Shown one piece after another: positions 19,848 through 29,330 of a stretch of 64,000 bases of DNA (position 1 is its first letter; every line of letters begins with the position of its first letter). The translations under genes were made by a program, and so were the position numbers. The stretch is from contig NZ_JADMKB010000009.1 in NCBI RefSeq assembly GCF_018780075.1, positions 87,799 through 151,798 of the forward strand. The letters run 5' to 3'. Source of the stretch: Hydrogenophaga sp. GTDB taxonomy: Bacteria; Pseudomonadota; Gammaproteobacteria; Burkholderiales; Burkholderiaceae_C. Under the pieces are notes generated by a model, which was given only the letters and a program-made list of their open reading frames with translations, was not told where the DNA came from and made no database searches.

Positions 19848-19862
19848 CGTAACCAAGTTACA
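19848..19862. promoter_or_regulatory. candidate operator upstream of glk (HexR-like palindrome)
   Basis: CGTAACCAAGTTACA; perfect GTAAC-CAA-GTTAC inverted repeat about 77 nt upstream of the glk start. Confidence 0.4.
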
Positions 19863-19898
19863 CCCCGGAAGCCGCGCTGGGGGCGGCGGCCCCGGCGT

Positions 19899-20339
19899 TC
19901 AGGCGCGCTGCGAGCGCGCCCAGCGCACGATGTCGGCCGCGCCCATGGCGCCAGGCTGGCGCGCGACCTCGCGGCCGTTCACGAACAGCGCCAGCGTCGG
20001 GATGCTGCGGATGTTGAGCCGGGTGGCCAGGGCCTGCGCTTCTTCGGTGTTGACCTTGGCCAGCCGCATCTGCGGCTCCAGCTGCTGCGCGGCCTGCTCG
20101 AAGGCCGGGGCCATCGCGCGGCAGGGGCCGCACCAGGGCGCCCAGAAATCGACCAGCACCGGGACCTGCGAGCGCGCGATGTGTTTCTCGAACGCCGCCT
20201 CGTCCAGCGCCGCCGGGTGGCCGGTGAACAGGGGCTGGTGGCATTTGCCACAATCCGGGTCGCCGCCCAGATCGGCATGGGCGACGCGGTTGGTGGTGTG
20301 GCAGTGAGGGCAGACGATGTGCAGGGAATCGGTGGTCAT
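19899..20339 (-). CDS. trxC: thioredoxin 2 (zinc-binding N-terminus)
   Basis: HIVCPHCHTTNRV...DCGKCHQPLF two CxxC pairs plus FWAPWCGPCR. Confidence 0.92.
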   Translation of the reverse strand: MTTDSLHIVCPHCHTTNRVAHADLGGDPDCGKCHQPLFTGHPAALDEAAFEKHIARSQVPVLVDFWAPWCGPCRAMAPAFEQAAQQLEPQMRLAKVNTEEAQALATRLNIRSIPTLALFVNGREVARQPGAMGAADIVRWARSQRA

Positions 20340-20418
20340 GCAGAGGGCTCCGGACGGGTTTCCATGCAGTTGGGCGCCGCAGCACCGATTTCAAGACACC
20401 CCTTGGGGTATCAACCCC

Positions 20419-20613
20419 TCAGAGGATCCGTCCGATCAGGCTGGCCACGAAGCTCAGCAGGATGGTGGTCGTCAACGGAATGAACCACTCGCGACCGAAA
20501 GCGCGGAAGCGCAAATCGCCCGGCAGCTTGCCAAAGCCCAGCTTGTGCAGCAGCGGCGTGAACCAGCTGATCAGCAGCAGGGCCAGGAAGATGACGATCA
20601 TCCAGCGGATCAT
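20419..20613 (-). CDS. DUF2905 small membrane protein
   Basis: MIRWMIVIFLALLLISWFTPLLHKLGFGKLPGDLRFRAFGREWFIPLTTTILLSFVASLIGRIL. Confidence 0.82.
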   Translation of the reverse strand: MIRWMIVIFLALLLISWFTPLLHKLGFGKLPGDLRFRAFGREWFIPLTTTILLSFVASLIGRIL

Positions 20614-20622
20614 TCGCGGACC

Positions 20623-21792
20623 CTACAGCCGGTGGGTTCTGTCACCGGCGGTGAACCCGATCGGGTCCCAACCGGTTTCGCTGCCAGCGGGCGCCAGCGC
20701 GATCACCTTGAACAGCTCGCCCATCTCGTGTTCGTTCACCAGCTTGCCGAGCATCGCGTTCTCGCGCGGGCCAGCGTCTTTCGCCACGTCCAGCAAGCCA
20801 CAGTTGATCAGGAAGCGCCCTTGCGAGGTGTAGCCCAGCACGCTCATGCCGGCGTCCTGCGCCGCAAGCGCGACGCCGGTGAAGTTCACATGCGCGGTGA
20901 TGTCCTTCTCGCCCACATCGGCCAGCGGGTGATCGTCGCTCCGGTGGGCGCGGTGGCAGATCAGCGTGCCCATGTGGCGCTGCGGGTGGTAGTACTCGGC
21001 CTCGGGGAAACCGTAGTCGACGAAAAACGCCGCGCCGCGCCGCAGGCGATCGGCCAGCGTGCGGATGAAGGCCTCGCCTTGCGGGTGGATCTCGGTCAGG
21101 TAGTTCTGCGGGCCTTCGATGTCCAACGGCGGGCGCAGGTCGGTGGGCCACTCGGCCCAGCCCAGCGCGCCGTCTTCGTTCAGCACCACACCGCGCTCGT
21201 GCCATTGGCCGTCGGCCTGCCCGCCGATGCGCACCAGCAACTGCACCGGCATCGCGTCCAACACCTCGTTGCCGAGCACCACCCCCTCGAACGTTTCGGG
21301 CAAGGCCTCGACCCAGTGCACCCGGTCGGCGTGCGCGGCCAGCGTGGCGCGCTGGCGCTCGCGCAGGCTGCCCGAGAGATCGATGATGGTGTAGCGGCGC
21401 GGCGCCTGGCCCAGTTCGCTCAGCGCGTCCAGCACCTGCAGGGCCAGCGCGCCGGTGCCGGCGCCGAACTCCCACACCTCGTCGGTGCCGGTGGCGGCGA
21501 GCGCCTGCGCCACCTGGCGCGCCAGCGTGTGGCCAAACAGCGGCGAGAGCTCGGGCGCGGTCACGAAGTCGCTGCCCTGCCCCGCCACGCCCTCGGGCAT
21601 TTGCCCGAATTTGGGGTTCTGGTTGGCGTAATAGCCCAGCCCCGGCTCGTACAGCGCCATGGCCATGAAGCGGTCGAACGGCAGCCAGCCACCCGACGCA
21701 CGGATGGCCTCGCGCAGGCGCGCCAGCAGGGCGCTCGTTAAACTTGTCGGTTCGCTCACAGATTCGGTGTTCACCCTGACATTGTCCGCCAT
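20623..21792 (-). CDS. class I SAM-dependent methyltransferase, MidA/NDUFAF7 family
   Basis: GGWLPFDRFMAMALYEPGLGYYANQNPKFG...GSDFVTAPELSPLFGHTLARQ...EFGAGTGALALQVL. Confidence 0.88.
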   Translation of the reverse strand: MADNVRVNTESVSEPTSLTSALLARLREAIRASGGWLPFDRFMAMALYEPGLGYYANQNPKFGQMPEGVAGQGSDFVTAPELSPLFGHTLARQVAQALAATGTDEVWEFGAGTGALALQVLDALSELGQAPRRYTIIDLSGSLRERQRATLAAHADRVHWVEALPETFEGVVLGNEVLDAMPVQLLVRIGGQADGQWHERGVVLNEDGALGWAEWPTDLRPPLDIEGPQNYLTEIHPQGEAFIRTLADRLRRGAAFFVDYGFPEAEYYHPQRHMGTLICHRAHRSDDHPLADVGEKDITAHVNFTGVALAAQDAGMSVLGYTSQGRFLINCGLLDVAKDAGPRENAMLGKLVNEHEMGELFKVIALAPAGSETGWDPIGFTAGDRTHRL

Positions 21793-22582
21793 GCCCCGCG
21801 CCGCTTCCGCCCCCTCCCACGCCCACCGCACCGTGCTGGTCACCGGCGCGGGCAAGCGCCTGGGACGCGAGATCGCGCTCACGCTGGCGCGCACCGGCTG
21901 GAACGTGGCGGTGCACCACCGGCAATCGGCCACCGAGGCGCAACAGACCGCCGCCGACTGCGACGCCCTCACCGGCCGCCCCGGGAGCGCCGCGCCGTTC
22001 TTTGCCGACCTGGGCGGCGAGGCCAGCGTGCGCGCCCTGCTGCCCGCCGTGGTCGCGCACTTTGGCCAGGTGGACGCGGTGGTCAACAGCGCCTCGCTGT
22101 TTGAACACGACAGCGCGCAGAGCTTTGGCTTTGCCACGATGGACCAGCACCTGCGCACCAACACCGGCGCCGCCATCCTGCTCGCGCAGGCGCTGCACGC
22201 GCACCTGCAGGACAGCGGGCGCGACGGCGCGGTGGTCAACCTGCTGGACCAGAAGCTCTGGAACCAGAACCCCGATTTTTTCAGCTACACGCTGTCCAAG
22301 GCCGCGCTCGAAGCCGCCACCACCATGCTCGCCATGGCGCTGGCGCCGCGCGTGCGCGTGGTCGGCGTGGCTCCGGGCCTCACGCTCACCAGCCACCTGC
22401 TGAGCGACGACAAATTCGCCGAACTGCACCGGCAGTCGCCGTTGGGCCGCTCGTCCACGCCCGACGACGTGGCCGCGACCGTGGCCTTCGCCCTGACCAA
22501 CCGCTCCATCACCGGCACCACGCTGCTGGTGGACGGCGGTCAGCACCTGATGCGCTTCGAGCGCGATTTTTCGCTGATGTGA
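21791..22582 (+). CDS. SDR family oxidoreductase, pteridine reductase/FolM-like
   Basis: RTVLVTGAGKRLGREIALTLARTGWNVAVHHRQS...FFSYTLSKAALEAATTMLA; directly upstream of folB. Confidence 0.82.
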   Translation: MPRAASAPSHAHRTVLVTGAGKRLGREIALTLARTGWNVAVHHRQSATEAQQTAADCDALTGRPGSAAPFFADLGGEASVRALLPAVVAHFGQVDAVVNSASLFEHDSAQSFGFATMDQHLRTNTGAAILLAQALHAHLQDSGRDGAVVNLLDQKLWNQNPDFFSYTLSKAALEAATTMLAMALAPRVRVVGVAPGLTLTSHLLSDDKFAELHRQSPLGRSSTPDDVAATVAFALTNRSITGTTLLVDGGQHLMRFERDFSLM

Positions 22583-22594
22583 TCGGCGCACCCC

Positions 22595-22978
22595 ATGACC
22601 ACACCCCAAGCGCCGCAGGCCGGCACCCAGATCCTGGCCCTCACCGGCCTGCGCTTTGACGCCAACCTCGGCATCCTGGAGCGGGAAAAGACCACCCCAC
22701 AGCCGATCCAGGTGGACGCCGAGCTCAACCAGGGCACCCAGCCGCTGCTGCCGCACGACGACGACATCTCCCACGTGCTCGACTACCGCAAGGTGCGCCA
22801 GATCATCATCGACGAGTGCACCGCCGAACACGTGAACCTGCTGGAGAGCCTGATCGGCAAACTCACGCGCCGCCTGATGCAGCTGCCCGGCGTGATCGGC
22901 GTGCGCGTGAAGATCGCGAAACTTGAGATTTTTGAGGATTGCGAAGTCGCGATCCGCATGGAAAGCGGGGAGTGGTAA
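22595..22978 (+). CDS. folB: dihydroneopterin aldolase
   Basis: LTGLRFDANLGILEREKTTPQPIQVDAELN...VLDYRKVRQIIIDECTAEHVNLLESLIGKL. Confidence 0.85.
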   Translation: MTTPQAPQAGTQILALTGLRFDANLGILEREKTTPQPIQVDAELNQGTQPLLPHDDDISHVLDYRKVRQIIIDECTAEHVNLLESLIGKLTRRLMQLPGVIGVRVKIAKLEIFEDCEVAIRMESGEW

Positions 22979-23075
22979 GGCGCCCCCCGCAGCGCTTCGC
23001 GCTCCCCCCCAGGGGGCAACGCTGGCGGCCCGGCGGAGCCGGTTCCGCGGCGTTCCCGGTGGCCTTCCCCTCGTT
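22979..23075 (+). repeat. stop-anchored triple-hairpin repeat, copy E
   Basis: CCCCCCGCAGCGCTTCGCGCTCCCCCCCAGGGGGCAACGCTGGCGGCCCGGCGGAGCCGGTTCCGCGGCGTTCC. Confidence 0.82.
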
Positions 23076-23106
23076 CGCAAGAACTGTTTTCAATTGAGCT
23101 GTTGAC

Positions 23107-24066
23107 ATGAACCCCGAAAAAGTTGCCCACGAGAACCACAAGCTGGAAAAGCGCCTGTGCCGCGAGGTCGGCCGCGCCATCGTGGACTTCAACATGATCG
23201 AAGAGGGCGACCGGGTCATGGTCTGCGTCTCGGGCGGCAAGGACAGCTACGGTCTGCTCGACATCCTGCTGAAGCTGCAGGCGCGCGCGCCCATCAGCTT
23301 CGAAATCATCGCGGTCAACCTGGACCAGAAGCAGCCGGGCTTCCCCGACCACATCCTGCCCGAGTACCTGGCGAAACTCGGTGTGAAGCACCACATCGAG
23401 ACGCAGGACACCTACTCCATCGTCAAGAAGGTGATCCCCGAGGGCAAGACCATGTGCAGCCTGTGCAGCCGGCTGCGCCGCGGCATCCTGTACCGGGTGG
23501 CCAAGGAGCTGGGCGCGACCAAGATCGCGCTCGGCCACCACCGCGACGACATGCTGCAGACGCTGTTCCTCAACATGTTCTTCGGCGGCAAGCTCAAGGG
23601 CATGCCGGCCAAGCTGGTGAGCGACAACGGCGAGTTCATGGTGATCCGCCCGCTGGCCTACGTGCCCGAGAAAGACCTGATCCGCTGGGCCGAGGTCAAA
23701 CAGTTCCCCATCATTCCCTGCACGCTCTGCGGCAGCCAGGAAAACCTGCAGCGCAAGCAGGTGGGCAACATGCTGCGCGACTGGGACAAGAAATTCCCCG
23801 GCCGGCTGGAGAACATGCTCACCGCGCTGCAGAACGTGGTGCCCAGCCACCTGATGGACCGCAAGATCTTCCCGTTCGCGGCCCTCGAAGTCACGGGCGA
23901 GGCCGACGAAGACGGCGACAAGGCGTTCGACGACGAGGAACTGCCACCGCTGGTGCCGCCCGTCGACGCGGACGCCGACGGGCCGCTCGACGCCGCGCCC
24001 GCGGCCCACCCACCCGTTGGGAACGAAAGCCGCACGCGACCGGTCATACCGATCGGCGTGGCCTGA
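23107..24066 (+). CDS. ttcA: tRNA 2-thiocytidine(32) synthetase
   Basis: [21 protein letters not shown]-loop; [61 protein letters not shown]. Confidence 0.95.
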   Translation: MNPEKVAHENHKLEKRLCREVGRAIVDFNMIEEGDRVMVCVSGGKDSYGLLDILLKLQARAPISFEIIAVNLDQKQPGFPDHILPEYLAKLGVKHHIETQDTYSIVKKVIPEGKTMCSLCSRLRRGILYRVAKELGATKIALGHHRDDMLQTLFLNMFFGGKLKGMPAKLVSDNGEFMVIRPLAYVPEKDLIRWAEVKQFPIIPCTLCGSQENLQRKQVGNMLRDWDKKFPGRLENMLTALQNVVPSHLMDRKIFPFAALEVTGEADEDGDKAFDDEELPPLVPPVDADADGPLDAAPAAHPPVGNESRTRPVIPIGVA

Positions 24067-24118
24067 GGCCCGTCGCCCATTCCGCCCAGGGGCGGGCCAT
24101 CCCGCTGGAGAATCCGCG

Positions 24119-24814
24119 ATGCACACCGACACCCCTTCTTTGATGCCACGCCGCTGGACCGCCGCCGCCACGCTCGTGGCCCTGCTGCTCGGCGGCTGCG
24201 CGAGCACCTACCGGGTGGACAGCCAGGTCGAGAGTTTTGCGCGCTGGACCGACACGGGCAGCGCTTCGGGCACCGCGGCCACCGCGCCAGCGGCCCTGCC
24301 CCAGGCGCCCCAGACCTACCGTTTCGAGCGACTGCCCTCGCAGCGCGAAGGCGACGGCGCGGCGGCCGCCCGGCAAAGCACCCTCGAATCGCTCGCTCGC
24401 GATGCGCTAGCCCCCCTGGGCTGGACGGCGGTGGATGGCAACGCCCCATCGCCCTGGACGGTGCAGGTCAGCGCCAGCGGCCAACGCCAGGTCCGTTCCC
24501 CCTGGGACGATCCGTGGCCCCAGTTCTGGCCGATGTTTGGTTTCGGCCTGGGCGGGCAAGGCACGCGCGTCGGCGGCCAGCTGGTCTGGGGCCCCATGTT
24601 TCCGTACCACGAACCGCCTTACTACGAGCGCAAGGTGTCGCTCGTGGTGCGCGAGACCGGCAGCGGGCGGGTGGTCTACGAAACCCGCGCCGCGCACGAC
24701 AGCCGCTGGAACGACTCACCCGCCCTCTGGCGCGCCATGATCAGCGCCGCGTTGCGCGACTTCCCCCTGCCACCGGCGGGCGTGCGCGAAGTGATCGTGG
24801 ACCTGCCCCGCTGA
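24119..24814 (+). CDS. DUF4136 domain lipoprotein
   Basis: Lipobox ALLLGGCAST; YRVDSQVESFARW...APQTYRFERLPSQ. Confidence 0.75.
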   Translation: MHTDTPSLMPRRWTAAATLVALLLGGCASTYRVDSQVESFARWTDTGSASGTAATAPAALPQAPQTYRFERLPSQREGDGAAAARQSTLESLARDALAPLGWTAVDGNAPSPWTVQVSASGQRQVRSPWDDPWPQFWPMFGFGLGGQGTRVGGQLVWGPMFPYHEPPYYERKVSLVVRETGSGRVVYETRAAHDSRWNDSPALWRAMISAALRDFPLPPAGVREVIVDLPR

Positions 24815-24815
24815 A

Positions 24816-25009
24816 GCAGGCGCAGCGGCGGCGCGTGAGGGCACCTCGTTTCGCTGCAGGGCCGCCCCAAAGCGAAACAGCCCCCTCGGGGGGCAGGACC
24901 CGCGCAGCGGCGGAACGTTGGGGCCCTCGTTTCGCCGCCGGGCCGCCCCAGGGCGAAACAGCCCCCTCGGGGGGCAGCGACCCGCGCAGCGGCGGAGCGT
25001 GGGGGCACT
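24816..25009 (-). repeat. stop-anchored repeat locus F: tandem 82-83 bp units (two full plus one partial)
   Basis: Units 24841-24922 and 24923-25005 are near identical: CTCGTTTCGC...GGGCCGCCCCA..GCGAAACAGCCCCCTCGGGGGGCAG..GACCCGCGCAGCGGCGGA.CGT..GGGG. Confidence 0.85.
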
Positions 25010-27367
25010 TCACTCCGGGTCGAGCAACTGACGAACCGACTCGGCCAGCGCGTCCATGCTGTCCTGCTTGCCCAGCACATCGCTCACGCCCACCACATGT
25101 GCCTCGTTCACCAGCGACTCGTTCACGTGGCCCGACACGATGGCCATGCGCTGCGAAGGCCGCAGTTCGCGCACCGCGCGCACCAGATCGACACCACTCA
25201 TGCCCGGCATGTTCTGGTCGGTCACCAGCAGGTCGACGGGTTCCTGCGCGCGGCGAAACCAGTCCAGCGCCTCTTCGCCCGACACGAAGGTGGTCACGCG
25301 GTAGCCGTGCTTGCGCAGCAGGCGCCCCGCCAGAAACACCAGCGCCTCGTAGTCGTCCACATACACGATGTGGCGCCCCGCGGCCGCCGGGGCCGGCACC
25401 GGGCCGGACACCGGCACGGACGGTGCTTCGGCCGTGGCCGCGGTCGAGGCCAGCGGCAGGTACACGTCGAAGCGCGCGCCCTCACCCGGCACGCTGTGCA
25501 CCGCGATCGCTCCCCGGTGGGCCTTGACGATGCCGTGCACCACCGACAGGCCGAGCCCGGTGCCGCTGCCCGGCGCCTTGGTGGTGAAAAAGGGCTCGAA
25601 GATGCGGCGCTGCGTGTCGGCGCTCATGCCCGGGCCGTTGTCGGCCACGCTGAGGCAGACGTAAGTCCCCGGGTCGATGCTGCCCAGCCTCAGGGCCAGC
25701 GCCGCGTCCACCGGGGTTTCGCGCAAGGCCACGGTGATGTCGCCCGGCTTCGCGCCCATGGCTTGCCAGGCGTTGGTGCACAGGTTCATGAGCACCTGCT
25801 GGATCTGCGTGGCGTCGGCCAGCACCGGCATCGCGGCGGCGCCCAGGCGCGTGTTCAGGTGCACGCCCGCCGGCAGCAGTGAACGCAGCAGGCGCAGGGC
25901 GTCTTCCACCAGCGGCAGCAGCGGCTGGCGTTGCAGCTCCTGCGTCTGCCGTCGGCTGAAGGCGAGGATCTGCTGCACCAGCTGGCGCGCACGGATCGCG
26001 GCGCGGCTGATTTCGGTCAGGCTTTCCTGCGCCAGGTGGTCGGGCCCCACGTCCTCACGCGCGAGCGCCAGGTTGCCCAGGATCGCAGCCAGCAGGTTGT
26101 TGAAGTCGTGCGCCACGCCACCGGCCAGCGTGCCGATGGCTTCCATCTTCTGCGATTCGCGCAGCTGCGTCTCCAGCGCCCGCTGATGGGCTTCGGCGGC
26201 CTTGAGATCGGAGATGTCGGTGTGCGTGCCCACCATGCGCAGCGGCCGACCCTGGCCGTCACGGGCGATCACCATGCCGCGCGAGAGCACCCACTTCCAG
26301 CTGCCGTCCTTGCAACGGATGCGGTGCTCGTTGCGGTAGACCGGCATGTGCCCGTCGAAGTGGGCGGCACGGTCGGCCAGCATCTGCGGCACGTCGTCCG
26401 GGTGGGTACGGCCATCCAGCTCGTGGGCCCCGCGGAGCAGCTCGTCGTCCGCGTACCCGTACATGGCCTTGATGCGCGGCGACACGTACTCCTCCCCGGT
26501 GCCGATGTTCCAGTCCCACACGCCATCGCCCGCGCTGTCCAGCGCCAGCTTCCACAGCGCCTCGCTTTCGTGCAGGGCGATCTCGGCCCGCTTGCGGTCG
26601 GTGATGTCGAGCAGCAGCCCCACCCGCACCTGCCCGCCCGCCTCGCGCGCCACCGTGTCCGAGCGCCGGTACAGCCAGCGCTCGGTGCCGTCGGGCAGGA
26701 CGATGCGGTACTCGAACCCGATGTCCGGCAGACCGTCATGGATGCGGCGGATGTGGTCGGCAAACCGGGGCGCGTCGTCGGGATGGCGGTAGCGCGAGAG
26801 CACGTTCGGGTCGCGCAGCACGTCCTCCGGCGTGAGCCCGTAAATCTGCCGCACCCCGGCGCTGACGAAGCGGTACGCGGGATCGCCCTCGTCGGGCACG
26901 TGCACCACGAAGACCATGCCGGGAATCTGGGTGGTCAGCAGGCGAAGGCGCTCTTCGCTGCGTGCAAGCGCCTCCTGCGCCTGCACCCGTTCGGTGATGT
27001 CCTCCACGGTGCCTTCGTAGTAGAGAACCGCACCCGCCGCGTCACGCACGGCGTGGGCATTTTCATTGATCCACAGGTGCCTACCGTCGGCGTGGCGCAC
27101 CACTTCCGAGACCAGGCCGCGCACGTACCCGTCGCGCGCCAGCAGCGCTTGAAAATGCGCACGCTGCTCCGGCGCCACATACCAGTCGCTGTGGGCCCGG
27201 TTCACATCGATCAGCATGGTGCGTTCGTCTTCATAGCCGTTGATGCGCACCAGTGCCGGGTTGGCCAGCAGCATCTCACCCGCAGCCGAGCTGCGGTAGG
27301 CACCGATGGGAAGGAACTGGAACAGCGAGGAAAAGTCCGGTGCCGGTGCCGGTGCGGATGAGGACAT
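25010..27367 (-). CDS. hybrid sensor histidine kinase/response regulator with multiple PAS domains
   Basis: Three PAS/PAC segments (IGAYRSSAAGEML; MVFVVHVPDEGDP; WKLALDSAGDGVWDW), LAGGVAHDFNNLLAAILGNLALA H-box, HATPase, C-terminal receiver VYVDDYEALVFLAGRLL...VDLLVTDQNMPGMSG. Confidence 0.93.
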   Translation of the reverse strand: MSSSAPAPAPDFSSLFQFLPIGAYRSSAAGEMLLANPALVRINGYEDERTMLIDVNRAHSDWYVAPEQRAHFQALLARDGYVRGLVSEVVRHADGRHLWINENAHAVRDAAGAVLYYEGTVEDITERVQAQEALARSEERLRLLTTQIPGMVFVVHVPDEGDPAYRFVSAGVRQIYGLTPEDVLRDPNVLSRYRHPDDAPRFADHIRRIHDGLPDIGFEYRIVLPDGTERWLYRRSDTVAREAGGQVRVGLLLDITDRKRAEIALHESEALWKLALDSAGDGVWDWNIGTGEEYVSPRIKAMYGYADDELLRGAHELDGRTHPDDVPQMLADRAAHFDGHMPVYRNEHRIRCKDGSWKWVLSRGMVIARDGQGRPLRMVGTHTDISDLKAAEAHQRALETQLRESQKMEAIGTLAGGVAHDFNNLLAAILGNLALAREDVGPDHLAQESLTEISRAAIRARQLVQQILAFSRRQTQELQRQPLLPLVEDALRLLRSLLPAGVHLNTRLGAAAMPVLADATQIQQVLMNLCTNAWQAMGAKPGDITVALRETPVDAALALRLGSIDPGTYVCLSVADNGPGMSADTQRRIFEPFFTTKAPGSGTGLGLSVVHGIVKAHRGAIAVHSVPGEGARFDVYLPLASTAATAEAPSVPVSGPVPAPAAAGRHIVYVDDYEALVFLAGRLLRKHGYRVTTFVSGEEALDWFRRAQEPVDLLVTDQNMPGMSGVDLVRAVRELRPSQRMAIVSGHVNESLVNEAHVVGVSDVLGKQDSMDALAESVRQLLDPE

Positions 27368-27477
27368 GCCCGTATTCTGGGCGAAACACCCCGCCAGTGC
27401 TCGCGCTGCCGGGTGTTCAGACCCCGGGTGAACAGCTAAAGTGCAGGCCAATCCCGCCTTTTTTTGACAGGTTCCCC

Positions 27478-28116
27478 TTGCAAGTCACCCGCATCCTCGC
27501 CGTGCGCCACGGCGAAACCGAATGGAACCGCGACACCCGCATCCAGGGCCACACCGACATCGGGCTCAACGCGCGCGGTCGCCGCCAGGCCGAGCTGCTC
27601 GCGCGGGCCCTGCGCGACGAACCCATCGCGGCCTTCTACGCCAGCGACCTGAGCCGCGCCCTGGAGACCGCACAGGCGGTGGCCCGAACGCGCGGGCAGA
27701 CCGTGGCCACGCACACCGGCCTGCGCGAGCGCGCCTTCGGCCGCTTCGAAGGCCAGACCTGGGCCGACCTGGAGGCGCGCTGGCCCGAGGACGCGCTGTC
27801 CTGGCGCAAACGCGTGCCCGACTTCGTGCCCGCGGGCGGCGAGTCGCTGCTGCAGTTGCGCGAGCGCGTGGTCGCCACGGTCGAAGAACTGGCCGCGCAG
27901 CACCCCGGCGAGCAGGTGATGATGGTCGCGCACGGTGGTGTGCTGGACATCCTCTACCGCGCCGCGACCCGGCTGGAGCTGCAGGCGCCGCGCAGCTGGG
28001 ACCTCTCCAACACCGCCATCAACCGCCTGCTCTGGTCGCCCGAGGGCCTGAGCCTGGTGGGCTGGGCCGACACCTCGCACCTGCAGGACGGATCGCTCGA
28101 TGAAAGCACCACCTGA
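27478..28116 (+). CDS. histidine phosphatase family protein (phosphoglycerate mutase-like)
   Basis: TTG start; TRILAVRHGETEWNRDTRIQGHTDIGLNARGRRQAELLARAL...VMMVAHGGVLDILYR. Confidence 0.87.
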   Translation: MQVTRILAVRHGETEWNRDTRIQGHTDIGLNARGRRQAELLARALRDEPIAAFYASDLSRALETAQAVARTRGQTVATHTGLRERAFGRFEGQTWADLEARWPEDALSWRKRVPDFVPAGGESLLQLRERVVATVEELAAQHPGEQVMMVAHGGVLDILYRAATRLELQAPRSWDLSNTAINRLLWSPEGLSLVGWADTSHLQDGSLDESTT

Positions 28117-29266
28117 GCGCTGGCCCCACGCGCAGGCGTGGGTCGGCCAGGGCGTGGCCGCCATCGACACGCCCTCGCTGGTCATCGACCTTGACGCCAT
28201 GGAGCGCAACCTCGCGCGCATGGCCGCGTTCGCGCGCGAGCGCGGGCTGCGCCTGCGGCCCCACGCCAAGCTGCACAAAAGCGCCGAGCTGTCCCGGCTG
28301 CAGATGGCGCAGGGCGCGGTCGGCGTATGCGTGCAGAAGACCGAAGAGGCCCTGCGGCTCGCGGCGGCGGGCGTGGGCGACATCTTCATCAGCAACGAGG
28401 TGATCGCGCCGGCCAAGCTGGCGCGGCTGGCTTCTGCGGTGCGCGAACGGACCACCCGGTTCGCCATCGCGGTGGACTGCGCGGAGGGCATTGACCGGCT
28501 GGCGGCGGCGCTGCACGGCGCGGGCGTGACCGAGGCGGCGGCCATCGACGTGTTCGTCGAAATCGACGTCGGCCAGGGCCGCTGCGGCGTGGCGCCGGGC
28601 GAGGCGGCGCTCGCGCTGGTGCGGCGCATCCACCAGCACCCGGCGCTGCGCTGGGCCGGCCTGCAGGCTTACCACGGCGGCGCGCAACACCGGCGCGGCG
28701 CGGCCGAACGCGCGGAGACCATCGCCGCCTCGGCCCAGGCCGTGCGCCACACGCTCGATGCGCTGCGCCAGCAGGGTTTCGAGGCCCCGCTGGTCACGGG
28801 CGCGGGCACCGGCAGCCTGGTGCACGAGGCCGCCAGCGGCCTTTGGGGCGAGCTGCAGGCAGGCTCTTACCTGTTCATGGACGCCGACTACGCGGCCAAC
28901 GAACGAGACGCGGCATCGCCGGTGTTCGAACACGCGCTGTTCGTCAAATCACAGGTCATGAGTTGCAGCGCCGACCGCGCCATCTGCGACGCCGGCCACA
29001 AGAGCCACGCCATCGACAGCGGCCTGCCGCAGGTCGCGCACCCCGCCGGCCTGGTGTTCGCCAACGGCGGTGACGAACACGGCGTGCTGCGCACCGCCGC
29101 CGCCGGCGCGCCGCTGCCCGCGCTGGGCGACACGGTCTGGCTGATCCCCGGCCACTGCGACCCCACGGTCAACCTGCACGACTTTTTTGTCGGTGTGCGC
29201 GGCGGCCTGAGCGACGGCCGCGTCGAGCGCCTGATCACCATCGACACGCGCGGCGCGCTGACATGA
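28100..29266 (+). CDS. DSD1/D-threonine aldolase-like PLP-dependent enzyme
   Basis: IDTPSLVIDLDAMERNLARMAAFARERGLRLRPHAKLHKSAELSRLQ; C-terminal PGHCDPTVNLHDFFVGVRGG metal-binding HxCxP-like motif. Confidence 0.87.
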   Translation: MKAPPERWPHAQAWVGQGVAAIDTPSLVIDLDAMERNLARMAAFARERGLRLRPHAKLHKSAELSRLQMAQGAVGVCVQKTEEALRLAAAGVGDIFISNEVIAPAKLARLASAVRERTTRFAIAVDCAEGIDRLAAALHGAGVTEAAAIDVFVEIDVGQGRCGVAPGEAALALVRRIHQHPALRWAGLQAYHGGAQHRRGAAERAETIAASAQAVRHTLDALRQQGFEAPLVTGAGTGSLVHEAASGLWGELQAGSYLFMDADYAANERDAASPVFEHALFVKSQVMSCSADRAICDAGHKSHAIDSGLPQVAHPAGLVFANGGDEHGVLRTAAAGAPLPALGDTVWLIPGHCDPTVNLHDFFVGVRGGLSDGRVERLITIDTRGALT

Positions 29267-29330
29267 GCGCCGCCCGGCCGCTCCGAAGGCGCTCAGCACC
29301 GCAGTGCGAAGCACGGAGGGTAGCCCAGTG
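29264..29330 (+). repeat. 67-nt stop-to-start spacer repeat carrying a Shine-Dalgarno, copy 1
   Basis: TGAGCGCCGCCCGGCCGCTCCGAAGGCGCTCAGCACCGCAGTGCGAAGCACGGAGGGTAGCCCAGTG. Confidence 0.8.

Noticed and set aside
24816-25009. CRISPR-like array
   Set aside because: Only two full units, units adjoin without unique spacers, no cas genes; better explained as a tandem intergenic repeat.
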